In this document: positions 11,688 through 23,669 of the stretch, in pieces
How positions within the stretch are numbered: the stretch's first letter is position 1
Layout of the letters: each line of letters opens with the position of its first letter
Assembly: GCF_020921035.1 (NCBI RefSeq)
Contig: NC_063151.1
Span: forward strand, 21,272,934 to 21,336,933
Direction: 5' to 3'
Length of the DNA: 64,000 nt
Source of the DNA: Rhodamnia argentea
Taxonomy: Eukaryota; Streptophyta; Magnoliopsida; Myrtales; Myrtaceae
Notes under the pieces: model-generated
What the model was told of the DNA's origin: nothing
The model's input: the letters and a program-made list of their open reading frames with translations, nothing else
Database searches by the model: none
Program-made: the position numbers and the translations under genes

Positions 11688-14600
11688 ATCTTAAGGATAA
11701 TCCTAATGGATACTCCATTTGATACCAACACTGCTGTTGCTACTGCCGCCGCCGCCGCCGTCGCCGTCGCCATTATTGCTCAAGATGCATCTATCTCGCC
11801 ACTCCGGTTGCGCTGCCACAATAACCACATATGTCCTATGCTAAGCCATTTCCTGACATATCAAAGAGTGAAGTTTTTAATGGCAACAACTTCAAAAGGT
11901 GGCAGAAAAGAGTTTTCTCTATCCTAGATGTGCATGGCGTGGCTTTCGTACTTATAGAGGCCGAACCAACTAAAAATAATCTGCGAGAACAATGGATCCA
12001 TGCTAATAAGGTATGTATGTGACAATTATCAGTACGCTTTCTAATGAATTGTTTGATGTCTATTGTCCGTACAAGGAAGCAAAACAAATATGGGAATCCA
12101 TGATTGCAAAGTACACTGCCTAAGATGTGGGCGGACAGAAGTTCCCGATCGAAAATTATTATCATTGGGAAATGTCCAATGATAAGAAGATCCAAATGCA
12201 AATCAATGAATATCACGAGCTGGCAGAGGACTTGAAAGTGGAAAATATCAATTTGCAAGAAGAATTTGTTGCGGGGTTGCTGATTGAAAAATTGCCTCAC
12301 TTGTGGAATGACTACAAGCAATAACTCAAGCACAAAGACAAGCAACTTGCTGATCTAGTTGTTCATATTATCAATGAGGATACAACTTGCAAGGAGATCA
12401 AAGCTGCCAAAGCTAAGGAGATCGTTACAATGGCAAATTTTGTGCAAGGCAAACCTCAACATCAGCAAAAAAGGTACAATACAAAAAACCTGATTACAAA
12501 CCCAAAGCTGCTCACCCCACCTTCAAAAGGAAAGGCACTTGTTTTGTTTGTGGTGAATCAGGTCATCATGCAGCACAGTGTGGATCGCATAATGGGAAAT
12601 AACAATCCTACTAAACCAAAGGTTAATTTCATTGAAGCAGATCACCTTAATAACATCATTGTTGCGCTCATTTCCCAAGCCAATGTTATGGCCAATATGA
12701 AAGAATGGGTGGTAGACTCAGGTGCTACCAAGCATATTTGTGCAAACAAAAATGCCTTTTCCTCCTAATCACCAATAGGGGATGGAAAAGAGATTATTTA
12801 TCTAGACGATTCAAGAACAGCGCAAGTTCTTGGTAAAGGGAAAGCCCTTCTCAAACTTACATATGGCAAAACTTTGGCATTGAAGGATGTACTGCATGTC
12901 CCTAATATAAGGGCGAACCTGATTTCGGTAGCTCTTTTGGGAAAGGTTGGGGTGAAGGTGTCATTCGAATCTGACAAGATTGTAATGACCAAAAATAACG
13001 TCTTTGTGGAAAATGGTTATTGTCAACGGGGGCTTTTTGTTAACGTTTCCAATGTTATCAATGAAAATGCCACTTCTTTTACTTACTTGGTTGAATCTAT
13101 TGATTTGTGGCACAATAGATTAGGACATGTTAATATTTCTTATATTAAGAAAATGCAACAACAAGGTTTAATTTCTGGGATGGAAGATCAACATCTTAAT
13201 AAATGTATAATATGTGCCAAAACAAAATTAGCTAAGAGGCCTTGTATTTCTGTAAAGAGACAATCTAAATTGTTGAGCTTAATTCATACTGATCTAGGAG
13301 ATTTAAAACAAACTATGACTAGAGGAGGTAAACAATATTACATGACTTTCATCGAGGATTATTCGAGATTTACTAAAGTTTATTTACATAGACATAAAGA
13401 TGAAGGTTTTGATATGTTTCTTTTGTATAAATCTGAGGTAGAAAATCGATTGGAAAAAAGGATAAAAAGAGTAAGATCGGATAGACGTTGAGAATACGTC
13501 TTGCTTGATGAATTTTGTGAAAAGGAAGAAATAATTCATGAAACTACCCCTCCGTATTCTCCTGAATCAAATGGTGTAGCAGAAAGGAAAAATAGGACAT
13601 TAAAAGAAATGATGAATTCTATGATTGTTAGTTCTAAAGCTCCTAATAATTTATAGGGTGAAGCAATATTATTTGCTTGTCACATTCAAAACACAATACC
13701 TCATAAGAAAACCGGTTAAACACCTTATAAATTATGGAAGGGTTATTCTCCTAATTTAAAATATTTGAAAGTGTGGGGGTGCCTTGCTAAGGTTGTGCTT
13801 CCTAGTTCTAAGAAACGAAAAATAGGCTCTAAGATATCTGATTGTGTGTTTATTGGTAATGCTGAACCTAGTGCTGCATATAGATTTCTTGTATTAAAAA
13901 AGTGGTGTGCTTAATAGTAATACAATTGTTGAGAAAAAGAAGGCAGAATTTTTTTAGCATATTTTTCCGTTACGAATTGACACTGTTTCTCCTGCATCTC
14001 TTCATAAAAATGATTTTGAAAATTCAAATGATGAATTGCGGGGGAGTAAAAGAATAAGAAAAGAAACTTCTTTTGAAAATGATCTTTATACTTATCTTAT
14101 TGATAATGATCCTTTAAGATATTCTGAAGCCATATCTTCTAGAGAAAGCAATATATGGAAAGAAGCCATAAAAATTGAGATTGATTCTATTTTACAAAAT
14201 AAAACTTGGGAATTGGTTGATTTAACACCAAATGAGAAACCGATTGGTTGTAAATGGATCTTTAAGAGGAAAATTTACCCTTATGGTTCTATTGATAAAT
14301 ATGAAGCAAGATTAGTCGCAAAAGGTTATACTCAAAAACAAAATGTTGACTATTTCGATACCTTTACTCCAGTAGCAAGAATTTCCTCGATTCGTGTTTT
14401 ATTTGCATTCGCTTCAATTTACAAACTTGTTGTGCACCAAATGGATGTTAAAACAGCTTTTCTAAAAGGTGATTTAGAAGAAGAAATTTACATGATGCAA
14501 CTTGAAGGTTGTATTCTTCTTGGTCAACAAAATAAAGTTTGTAAACTTCTTATATCCTTATATGGCTCAAAGCAAGCGCCAAACAATAGCATGATAAATT

Positions 14601-16219
14601 TGATCAAGTTCTAGTCAATAATGGATTTTGCTCCATTGGAGTTGATAAATGTGTGTATACACAAAAACTATTGATGGTGAATGTATAATTATTAGCCTAT
14701 ATGTTGATGACATGCTTATTTTTGGTACGCGTATTGATGTTGTAAATGAAACAAAACGTTTCTTGACTTCTAAATTTGATATGAAGGATTTAGGAGAAGC
14801 TAATATTATTTTGGGTGCTAGAATCGTAAGAAGTGACCGTGGCCTTATGCTTACGCAAAAGCAATACATGGAGAGGCCACTTAAAAAATATGAGCATTTT
14901 GATGTCACACCTGTGAGTACTACTTATGATTCTTATACCCAATTAGTGAAAAATAAAGAAGATAGTGTGGATCGGTCTAAGTATGCTCGGATTATTGGGA
15001 GTCTGATGCATTTGATGAGCTATATACGAATTGATACAGCATATGTTGTATGGAGACCGAGCAGATATACATAAATCCCAATTGTGATCATTGGACTTCT
15101 TTGAGCAGAGTAATGAAATATTTGAAAGGAACCATAAATTATGGTGCCTTATATAGTGGATTTCCCACAGTATTAGAAGTATACAATAATGCTAACTGGA
15201 TTTAAATTCAGACTAGACAAAATCCACTAGTAGATATGTATTCACCCTTGGTGGAAGTGTTGTAACATGGAAGTCACCCAAACAAACAATATTTGCTAAA
15301 TCCACCATGGAGTTAGAGTTTGTAGCTCTTGAATTAACAGGTAATGAGGCTGAGTGGTTAAAAAACTTATTAGCAGATATTCCTTTGAGAATAAAACAGA
15401 CACCTTCGGTGTCTATGTATTATAATTGCTAAGCGGCAATACCCATTGCAAAGAATAACACTTTTAATGGTAAAAATAGACACATCCGGTTGAGACATGA
15501 TGTGATAAAGCAGCTGCTTAAGGATGGAATTATATCCATCAATTATGTAAAGTCAGAAGTGAACTTGGCCAATCCTCCGACTAAACCTTTGGGAAGGAAA
15601 TTAATTTTTGATACATTGAGGGGGATGGGAGTTAAGCGGGTTGAAAAAAATCAACAGTGATGATAACCCAACCTATATGATTGGCGTTCCCATGAATTAG
15701 GTTATATGGATAGTAACAAGTCACTTGTTGATCTTGTGATGCACTATAAAATTTAGGTCCCTCCTAAAGTGATAATAGTGCAAGTCTGCAAGGAAAAAGA
15801 AGTTGAGCAAAGCTCTTAATGAATTCCATAGCCATTATTGGTGGTGTATTAAGCTGCAGAATACACTTAATGGAATTACCTATTTGAGTGTGGAGTGAGG
15901 ACGCTGCTATGAGAATTATTGGCAATAATCTCTAGAGCACTTATGAATAAACTAAGTGCACGCATGGCCTATTAGTACAAAACCGCGTCAAACAACAAAC
16001 CTTATTGAAGTGCAATATGATTAGTGAAAATTATAATTCACAAAAAGGAATTCTTGGTTCATAGAAGTTTTAAACTTCAGCAATAATTTCGTGAGTTATA
16101 TTTCATTCTTTCTAGGCTGGTTCATAGCCTAATAAGCACCAGTTCCAATGCATTACGCTTCAATAACACACTTTATTTCAATTTTATCTTTTCAAAATTT
16201 TTTGAAATATGTGGACGAT

Positions 16220-16902
16220 TGTTGGATATTTCGGTAGTTTTGAAATATTATTTTACAATATTTTTGATAGAATTTTGACCGTAATGATTAGCCATCATTA
16301 TTTCCAATGATCAGTTTTATAACGATCGTATAAACGATTTTCTAATGACAAGCTCGGACGTTGATGAGCTCGGACGTTGGCGAGCTCGGATGTTGGCGAG
16401 CTCAGAAGCTAACAAGCTTAGACTTTGAGTAGAGTCTCAGAAGCAACATTCCATGTCCTTCATTAATATATAACGGTTCTATAATGGTTTTGCAATGATC
16501 ATGTAACGATTTTTTAACAACTTTATAATGACCATGCAAAAGCTGATTTATTTTTTCATAAACTCTCCATTATTTTACAACGGCTTTATAACGGTTTCTC
16601 AATGGCTATATTTTGGTTGAATATAAATTGAATTTCAAGAAACAATCTTTTGAGGGTTTTTGCATTACATAATAGAGTTTTTCCCTTCTTTCATTTTCTT
16701 CTTTGCTAGGTTATACACATAACGTTGTTTCTGTTCCTTTTAATATTCAGTGCGGAATATAGAAGAATGTCTGTTATATCTTGAGAGGATAGCCGCTAGA
16801 GTCTTCCGCACCGAGTATCGCACTCCAAGAGGCAGAATTATCCTTAAGGACAGTGCTTGCATGCCTCAGACAATTCCTGTTTTTCCATCAATCGTAACAA
16901 CA
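16220..16902 (+). repeat. 3' LTR of the Copia element
   Basis: The 683-bp LTR starts TGTTGGATATTTCGG and ends CGTAACAACA. The sequence just before it (GTGGACGAT) is a worn polypurine tract. It carries one more GAGCTCGGACGTTGGC-like unit (16350-16400) than the 5' LTR, which accounts for most of the 17-bp length difference. Confidence 0.85.
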
Positions 16903-17910
16903 CTACAACCTTATTCATCCAATTGGACTTCCCTTACAAGCACCTTTGGAAATGCAGCTCCAAGTCAGTTGGTTTCTTTAATATTTCACCCACCTTCATT
17001 TTTATAGATCGAAAAATGCTTATACAAGATCCCTTGCTTTAAAATTCTAAATACAAAGCTATTTACACTATTTGAAGGTTCGATAATGGATAACTGAGAT
17101 TTAGGCCGCCAATTAACGAAGTGAAATTTTTTCCAAAAGAAATGAGAAATTTAAAATCCCATTGGAATCTAAAGAATGTGTTGATTTATACTTAATTTTC
17201 TAAATTTGATTTTATTTTTCAATGCCAGCTTAGATTTACGAAGCATGAATATTTTGTACAAGCTAGAAAAAATCTGCTCTTTTCTTTATGTAGAGCTCGC
17301 ATACACTAGGGAATTGAACGAGACATGCGATGTTCATAGCTTCGGAATGGCGACTTGGAAGTAATCATGGAAAGACATCCGGGCAATCTCATATCTTCTC
17401 TCGTGTCCTCATCTTCATCATCATCTAGCAATTCAACAGCTTCTTGGCCACTGAAAGAAGTTTTAGATCAGAGAATTCCATACCCAGAAGGTGATGTGCT
17501 AGGGGAAGTGGCTTTGGTGACAAAGATGGCATTTTCGTGCTTGAGTCCCAAACCAGAGCATCATCCAAGCATGCAACAAGTTTCTCGGGCGATATCAGCA
17601 CATAGGTCGACCGTGTTAAGCGCATCAGAGGATATCAAATTGGAAGAACTAGTTGATCGTACATTCTTCACTTAGTGAGACATTTCAGTCTTTCTGCTGC
17701 AGCCTGTGTAGCAAGCCATCTCTTGTACTTCATGTATCTTAGCTAATTCCATTATCTATTTCTGTAATGGTTCATTAGTTATTTGAAAGCACTTGGGAAT
17801 TACTGTCATTTGCAATTCCAACCCGGAAGAGACAGCCTACAACTGTGACGTCCAATCCTTAAGAATGGCTTTAAAGATAACAAGATCACGATATTTACCA
17901 TCGCTATTAC

Positions 17911-18310
17911 ATTTTTTTTTATTGAAAGATAATTTCCATTCATTAAGCCTCGAGAGATACATTGAAGGATTTCAAGCCCAGCGAATCCCAAATAACTGCA
18001 GAAATATCGAAAAGCATTTAACAAAACACACTCTGCAGCTAAAAACACACTCTCATCCCTTCAGAACAGATCTATCATCGTAAATATTCGGCAGCCAATC
18101 ACCAAATCTAGTGACAAACACACGTCGAGATCTCTCACCACATTTGAACAGCTTGCAATGCATGTCTAGGTTCGACGTCCCACTAGTAACACCAACATCA
18201 ATATATTGAAATAGCACAGTCAAATACCTTTAAGGAACTCCCAAATCTATATCTCAATCTAGTTCGGACGAGTAAAACCCCCAAATCTTGCATCTAGTTT
18301 TGTGAAAATG
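17911..18310 (-). mobile_element. Possible minus-strand non-LTR retroelement fragment
   Basis: The block interrupts homology between the 3' flanks of the two receptor-kinase copies. It opens with a T run followed by ATTGAAAGATAATTTCC, so on the minus strand it ends ...TATCTTTCAATAAAAAAAA, like a polyadenylated LINE 3' end. No coding motif or clean target duplication was identified. Confidence 0.4.
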
Positions 18311-18489
18311 TGATAAGGTCAAACGATTACAATAGTTGTAAGCTGGCATCAAGTTTTGTGAAGTTTTATCCAATTAAGAAAAAATGAAATACAGATCAAA
18401 GTACAATTTGCTTAGATCAAATTATATGAGTAGCTTTACATTCTTCGGAAAGAGAGAGTAAGGATTATTTTCAGAGATTAGCATATTAG

Positions 18490-19420
18490 AAATTCCTAAA
18501 ACTCACCATGCAAATGCCATTGAGTCTTAAAATGTTCAAAAAATACAATCAAGTCATAGAACTTGTCAAATTGGTTCAATCGACTCCCGTCACAAGCTCC
18601 GTTCACTTTTCCTAATAGAAAATACTGGCACGTGATTTTTTTTAAATTTTTTAATGCAGTGGCGCCAATGTTGCACCAACAAGGTGCCATGTCCGAAGGA
18701 AAAAAAATTGAAAAATTCAACAGAATTAAGGGAAAATATAAAAAAAAAAAATAAGCCAAAATTTTTTTTAATAAAAGGGTGCAAACTGTTGAGAAAACCT
18801 CCTAATATATTTTGAAATTAACAAAAATTATTCATGATTTATATCAATCTTGATAAATACATAAAGTACCTGTGTTTAAGGTAATATTCACGATTAAGGA
18901 TAACAAGATCTTGATAAACACATAAAAATAATATATTTTGAAGTTGATAAAACTATTCATGACTTATATCGATATTGATAAATGCAAAAATAAAAAAGCC
19001 ATCGATAATTTTTTTTTTTTTAAAGGTGCAAACCAAGTGGTTTGGTTGTGGGGCCAAGGGCTGCTGGCCCTTGCCTGATCTCTGCTGAAGAAAGTCGGGA
19101 GCGACGGCATCTCTCTTGAAGCACCCTTCGGCAGAGTGCCTTTTTATTTCACTTTCATTTTCAGGTTCTTCTTATTTTATTTTTATTTTCAGCTTTTTTT
19201 TCTCGCTTTTGATCTTATTTTGATTAAAGTAACCTTTGTCATTATTACACTCTTCATTATCATAAAACTCACGTGGGAAAAAGAAGGTATTAAAAAGTTG
19301 CATCAGTATTTTCTCGTTAGCCGAAAGGATGGAACTAATGAAGAGGTTCGACTACATCAATTTCGACAAATTTTAATTTTTAATTACAATATTCGAAAGT
19401 CTTAGGACTTTATTTTGCGA
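18490..19420. mobile_element. Fold-back element with GC-rich core (family B)
   Basis: The left arm (about 18490-18640, with GAGTCTTAAAATGTTC and CAAATTGGTTCAATCGAC) is roughly complementary to a right arm at about 19270-19410, which ends GAAAGTCTTAGGACTTTA. The middle holds a GC-rich stretch (about 19025-19135) ending CCCTTCGGCAGAGTG. An AT-rich insertion with the repeated words AATATATTTTGAA and TTGATAAA lies at about 18785-18985. There is no reading frame of note. It is a non-autonomous DNA-element type; compare 62118-63119. Confidence 0.55.
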
Positions 19421-19663
19421 TTTATGATACACCTATGCTTTAATTTTACGTCTATTGCCATTTCAACTACCCAAACTCGCCCAAGGTAAAAACGATGGCG
19501 TGCAACGGCCCCATCAAGCCACCTTTTGTAATTTCTGTTTAAATTCCAACTTGAAAAAAGAAAATTATGGAAAATAAATTAAAAACTAACATTAGGCCTT
19601 TGTATTATTCTAATTTACTATTTTTTTCCCGATGACTTTCATACTATTTCTCTATCATATACT

Positions 19664-19711
19664 AGAAACATGGACTTACTTTTTTTTTTTGGCCAGAAAC
19701 GTGGACGTACT
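19664..19711 (-). mobile_element. Minute oligo-T insertion with 17-bp target duplication
   Basis: The repeats AGAAACATGGACTTACT (19664-19680) and AGAAACGTGGACGTACT (19695-19711) flank only T10 plus GGCC. Read on the minus strand, the insert is GGCC followed by a poly(A) tail, as expected from an almost completely 5'-truncated retroposon. Confidence 0.55.
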
Positions 19712-19799
19712 TTAAAGATTGCATTATTAGCTATACTTTCAAATGAAAATATGGGTGGGCCATATCTCAAAACCCTAGTCCAATCCAGCCCGGCCATTC

Positions 19800-20430
19800 A
19801 TTGGGCTTGAAAATTTTGGGAAAATTTTCAAATAGGGGTTCAAAGTGCCCTCATTTTTCTCAAATAAAAGCTTGAAGTGAATCTTATTTATCTTCTCAAA
19901 TAAGCGCATAAAGAGGCCATGTTAGTTTTAAATTTTAAAAAAAAAAAGTGTGACCCGCACATCATTGGTGGAGCCCTAGCGAGGGCCGGTGACTCTCGCC
20001 TAGACGAGGGGCGAAGCGAGAGAGGGCCGAGACCCTCTCCTAGATTTGGGCAAGGGTCGTTGGCCCTCTTCCAATTATGGCGAGGGCGAGCAAGCTCTTA
20101 TCGAGGCGTCGGCGACCCCGACAACCATCACGCCGCCCAATTGGCAATAAGGCGACCGTCACGGGCGAAGGAGGGCATAGGTTTCCTTTTTCTTTTTGGA
20201 AAAAGAAATACAATATATATGTATGTAAAGGACGAAAATGCATTTGACCACTTGGTAAGATCATATCCTTTTTTGAGATCGATATGGCTACTTCAGATTC
20301 TTATTTAAAATAAGATCCAATTCAAATTGTTATTTTAGAAAATAATAGCACTTTAGGCAATTATTTGAAATGCATTTCACGTCAAAATATTATTTGAAAA
20401 AAATGACGGCTGATCCAACTCTTATTTAAA
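19800..20430. mobile_element. Fold-back element with GC-rich core (family C)
   Basis: The left end (GGGAAAATTTTCAAATAGGG near 19818) is complementary to the right end (TTATTTAAAATTTTCT near 20420). Subterminal repeats of the type CTCAAATAA...CTTGAAGTG follow on each side. The core (19970-20180) is rich in GAGGGC, GGCGA and CGAGG words. The same design recurs at 61273-61905, where a 9-bp target duplication is clear. Here the target duplication is not readable. The right end is about 300 bp from the annexin start codon. Confidence 0.6.
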
Positions 20431-20733
20431 ATTTTCTAAAGAATTTGTCCAAATCCGACCATCGGGCTGGCCCGGCTGCCGCGTGCTGTCTCTCAAAATC
20501 TCACTCCGCGTCCCTCGGGTTTCCACCTCGAGAAAGTGGATATAGCAATTATAGAGACACGTGGCGCTCCGGCTTAGCGCTTTCCATGTTACGTTGCTCG
20601 CGCTCGCGCTCGCGCTCTCTCTCTCCTCAAAAGCGGAGGCCACTGCCAGCTTTCTCTCTCTGCTTTGTCTCCCTCTTCCTCTCTCGTTTTCTCTTCGACG
20701 CAAACACCCCAAATCTTCTCTGTTCCCTCAACA

Positions 20734-23310
20734 ATGTCGACTCTCAGAGTCCCAGAGCCAGTGCCCTCAGTGGCCGACGACTGCGAGCAACTCCGGAAAG
20801 CATTCAAAGGTTCGCTCTCCCCTCACCACCTTTTCTCTCTTCTTCGCGCTGCCTCCTCCGATTCCAGCCCTGCTTGACGTTTGACGATCGTGCGTTGTTT
20901 GGTCGTCCACGATCGTGTTTCTGTTTTCCGCGTCTGGATTTGTGATCCGCTTGGAGATCGTGATCTGATCGGAGTGATCTTTCGGTGCCGATCTGCTCTC
21001 GAGCTATGGAGATGATCCTCTGTTCACATCGTGCTATTTGTGGATCTAGGAATGTTCTGGAGATGCAAAAACAATTCGATCTTAATGATTTGTTTTGAAT
21101 TCGACCTGATCCTTCCATTGTGTCGGCGCTTTTTGGTTCTGTCGCTTCTGCGATCGCTATTCCTACTAGTTAATTCACTTGATGAATGGTCCGAAATGAA
21201 AGGAAAGATACAAGATTCTCTTGTACAGAGGATGTTTCCTGTAGCTGCAATATGTTGTTCGCTGGAACAAGTGAAGACAATTGTTTTCTACCTTGAGCCT
21301 GGGATTTAGTATGGTCTCGAAAAGAAAAATTGTCATACTTATTATCTAATTTAAGCTTTTTCTCATTTGATGATTCTCATGAACATCTTGAAGGATGGGG
21401 AACAAATGAGAAGTTGATCATATCCATATTGGGTCATAGGAATGCGGCACAGAGGAAGCTGATTATGCAAACCTATGCCGAGACTTATGGTGAGGACCTC
21501 CTGAAGGCATTGGACAGAGAACTTACGAATGATTTTGAGGTTTGATCTTCTTTAATTATTTGAATTCATTTCAGGGAGACGCGTCCCTCTTCCCTCGGAT
21601 TAATCCATATCTGTTCCTATATTTTCGTTGATCATCGAATGTGATTGTACATTCTGTTCATAGAGCATGACATGATTTTCTAAATTCTTTGCATCCCTGT
21701 AATTGCCATGTCATCAGAGGCTGGTGGTCCTTTGGACGCTTGATCCGGCTGAACGTGATGCGTACTTGGCTAATGAAGCAACGAAAAGATGGACTTCAAG
21801 CAATCAGGTTCTCATGGAAATAGCCTGCACAAGGTCTCCGCAGCGGTTGCTTTTGGCAAGACAAGCATATCATGCTCGATACAAGAAGTCGCTGGAAGAG
21901 GACGTGGCTCACCACACAACTGGAGACTTTCGCAAGGTACTGCTTTTATGCTTGCCTGAATTATGCCATGAAGTTTCCCAATCCCAATGGTTGTTCTTCT
22001 GAGTAACTGTAAAATGAAGTCTCTGTAGCTGTGTGATACTCAGAATAAAGTCCTGTGAAATATTCTTTGCAATTGATGAAAGGCAAGTAAAATCAAATCT
22101 GTCTGATCCATCATATTACAGGGATTCTGAGAACATAAGTTGCTGAGCGTTCTATCTTTAAGACAGTTTTGGAGTTTTGTTGAGAATGCTTGTGGGGATG
22201 CCGGTGTGATTGAGAGCACTTTCTGATATTTTGGAATAAGATGGTTTCGCGAAAATCTGCAGACCATATAAACGCTCTTTTATTGGACCCCTTTCTCCTA
22301 TCTTGAATGAAGAACCAGATCCATCATCAAAAGATTAGCCCTTTGACAACCTGTGAAATAACTCCTATCTGTCCCAAATCATCTCATTTTTCCATTAGGT
22401 GTTGATGTAAGTAATTTCCTTGCCTGTTGGGAAAAAACTGTATTTTGATATGGTTTCTTTTTCTCCTAGTTGCTGGTACCTCTCGTGAGCTCATACCGTT
22501 ATGATGGAGATGAGGTCAACATGACTTTGGCAAAAGCAGAGGCTAAGATACTCCACGAGAAGATTTCAGAGAAGGCTTACAGCCACGAGGATCTCATAAG
22601 GATTTTGGCTACTAGGAGCAAAGCACAAGTCAATGCTACGCTGAATCACTACAAAAATGAGTTTGGAAATGATATCAACAAGGTGAGTTGGAAATTTCTA
22701 CGAACCGGCCCTTTCATGTTGCTTTTACCTGTATGTCTAAAGTTTACAGTTCCTCAAGGATGAAAGTGCCAGTGAGTATTATTCTTTCATGAGCTTTGGT
22801 TAGAAGTAAGAGGCAAATTGACGATGTCTTGTTTTTAAACATTGAGATCTAAAATAGCGCCCGATTCCGACTTTTCCATTTTTCTGCATCGTGCTCTGTT
22901 CTGGCATGGGTCACTTCCAGACTATAACCTTTGGTAGTATGCATCAGAACATATTGAACTTATCTCTATTTTAGACTAAGAATTGACTAATTCTCGATCC
23001 TTCGTGTTCGCAGGATTTGAAAACCGATCCGAAAGACGAGTTCTTGGCTATACTGAGAGCTACAGTCAAGTGCCTGACTCGCCCTGAGAAGTATTTTGAG
23101 AAGGTTCTTCGTCTAGCCATCAATAGGCAAGGAACAGATGAAGGGGCTCTGACCAGAGTGGTTGCTACCAGGGCTGAAGTCAACATGAAGTTTATAAGTG
23201 AGGAGTACCAGAGGAGGAACAGCGTCCCCCTTGATCGCGCCATTGTGAAGGACACTACTGGAGACTATGAAAAAATGCTTCTGGCACTGATTGGCCATGC
23301 TGAGGCTTGA
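20734..23310 (+). CDS. Annexin (D2-like)
   Basis: Five exons (20734-20809, 21394-21539, 21718-21936, 22470-22682, 23014-23310) with GT-AG junctions join to a 316-residue protein, the normal length for plant annexins. Annexins bind acidic phospholipids in a calcium-dependent way at the plasma membrane and endomembranes, and act in stress and calcium signalling. Four annexin repeats are recognisable. Repeat I has the type-2 calcium site G26-W-G-T29 and H40, the conserved plant histidine. Repeat II has [15 protein letters not shown], repeat III has [13 protein letters not shown] and repeat IV has [11 protein letters not shown]. Repeats II and III lack the GxGT site, as usual in plants. The C terminus GHAEA and [11 protein letters not shown] fit the D2/D6/D7 group better than D1. 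The start follows a CT-rich leader typical of plant 5' UTRs. Nothing suggests it is broken. Confidence 0.95.
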
Positions 23311-23466
23311 TCCCCAGAAAGCTATGCAAAGCAAATTACATTTCTTATCATGGCGTTGGTTTATGTACTTTTGAGAAGTCTTTGATTTTGATCTTTAATT
23401 AGCGAGTGGTAAGTGACCCTGAACTTGGTTTCCTTACAATCATGTCATAGCAGTGCTACCAATTCA

Positions 23467-23667
23467 ATGAACAATGCTGCACAAACTGCCGATGCTCTGG
23501 CCGTTTAGTCAAATATTATTATAAGGACCGGAGGTTAAGTCTTGATTTCACTTAGTAGCTTGAGAAATGAACAATGCTGCACAAACTGCTGATGCTCTGG
23601 CCGTTTAGTCAAATATTATTATAAGGACCGGAGGTTAAGTCTTGATTTCATTTAGTAGCTTGAGAAA
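23467..23667. repeat. Exact-period 100-bp tandem duplication
   Basis: Two adjacent 100-bp copies start at 23467 and 23567 (ATGAACAATGCTGCACAAAC). They differ at only about two C/T sites. They lie some 150 bp after the annexin stop, so within or just beyond the 3' UTR. Confidence 0.85.
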
Positions 23668-23669
23668 CT

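Larger units (their letters stand above)
11022..16902 (+). mobile_element. Defective Ty1/Copia LTR retrotransposon
   Basis: LTRs lie at 11022-11687 (666 bp) and 16220-16902 (683 bp). Both start TGTT(A/G)GATATTTC, end CAACA and are flanked by the 5-bp duplication CTACA (11017-11021 and 16903-16907). Between them, in Copia order, are a gag region with a CCHC zinc knuckle (CFVCGESGHHAAQC near 12530-12575), protease (VVDSGATKH near 12708-12735), the GAG-pre-integrase and integrase region (about 13100-13900), reverse transcriptase with YVDD near 14702, and an RNase H region (about 15300-15600). Many stops and frameshifts break the polyprotein. The LTRs differ at dozens of sites, mostly C/T and G/A. 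The element is old and dead. A canonical TGGTATCAGAGC primer site after the 5' LTR was not seen. Confidence 0.92.
9293..17675 (+). pseudogene. Decayed MIK2-like LRR receptor kinase split by two LTR insertions
   Basis: Homology to the upstream kinase starts inside the LRRs (copy 1 near 5485), so signal peptide and first half are missing. Surviving pieces are 9293-9522 (LRRs), 9729-11021 (LRRs, transmembrane segment, glycine loop, catalytic lysine, HRD), 16908-about 16965 (activation-loop end) and 17294-17675 (last exon). A solo LTR sits at 9523-9728 and a full Copia element at 11022-16902. The order reads correctly once both are set aside. Other lesions are several LRR frameshifts, a stop after LEDILKS near 10831, a stop after NILLDA near 10975, a damaged splice donor near 16965 and a one-base loss near 17361 in the last exon. 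The HRD motif keeps its arginine codon, showing that the stop in the upstream gene is a derived change. Not functional as a kinase. Confidence 0.88.
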
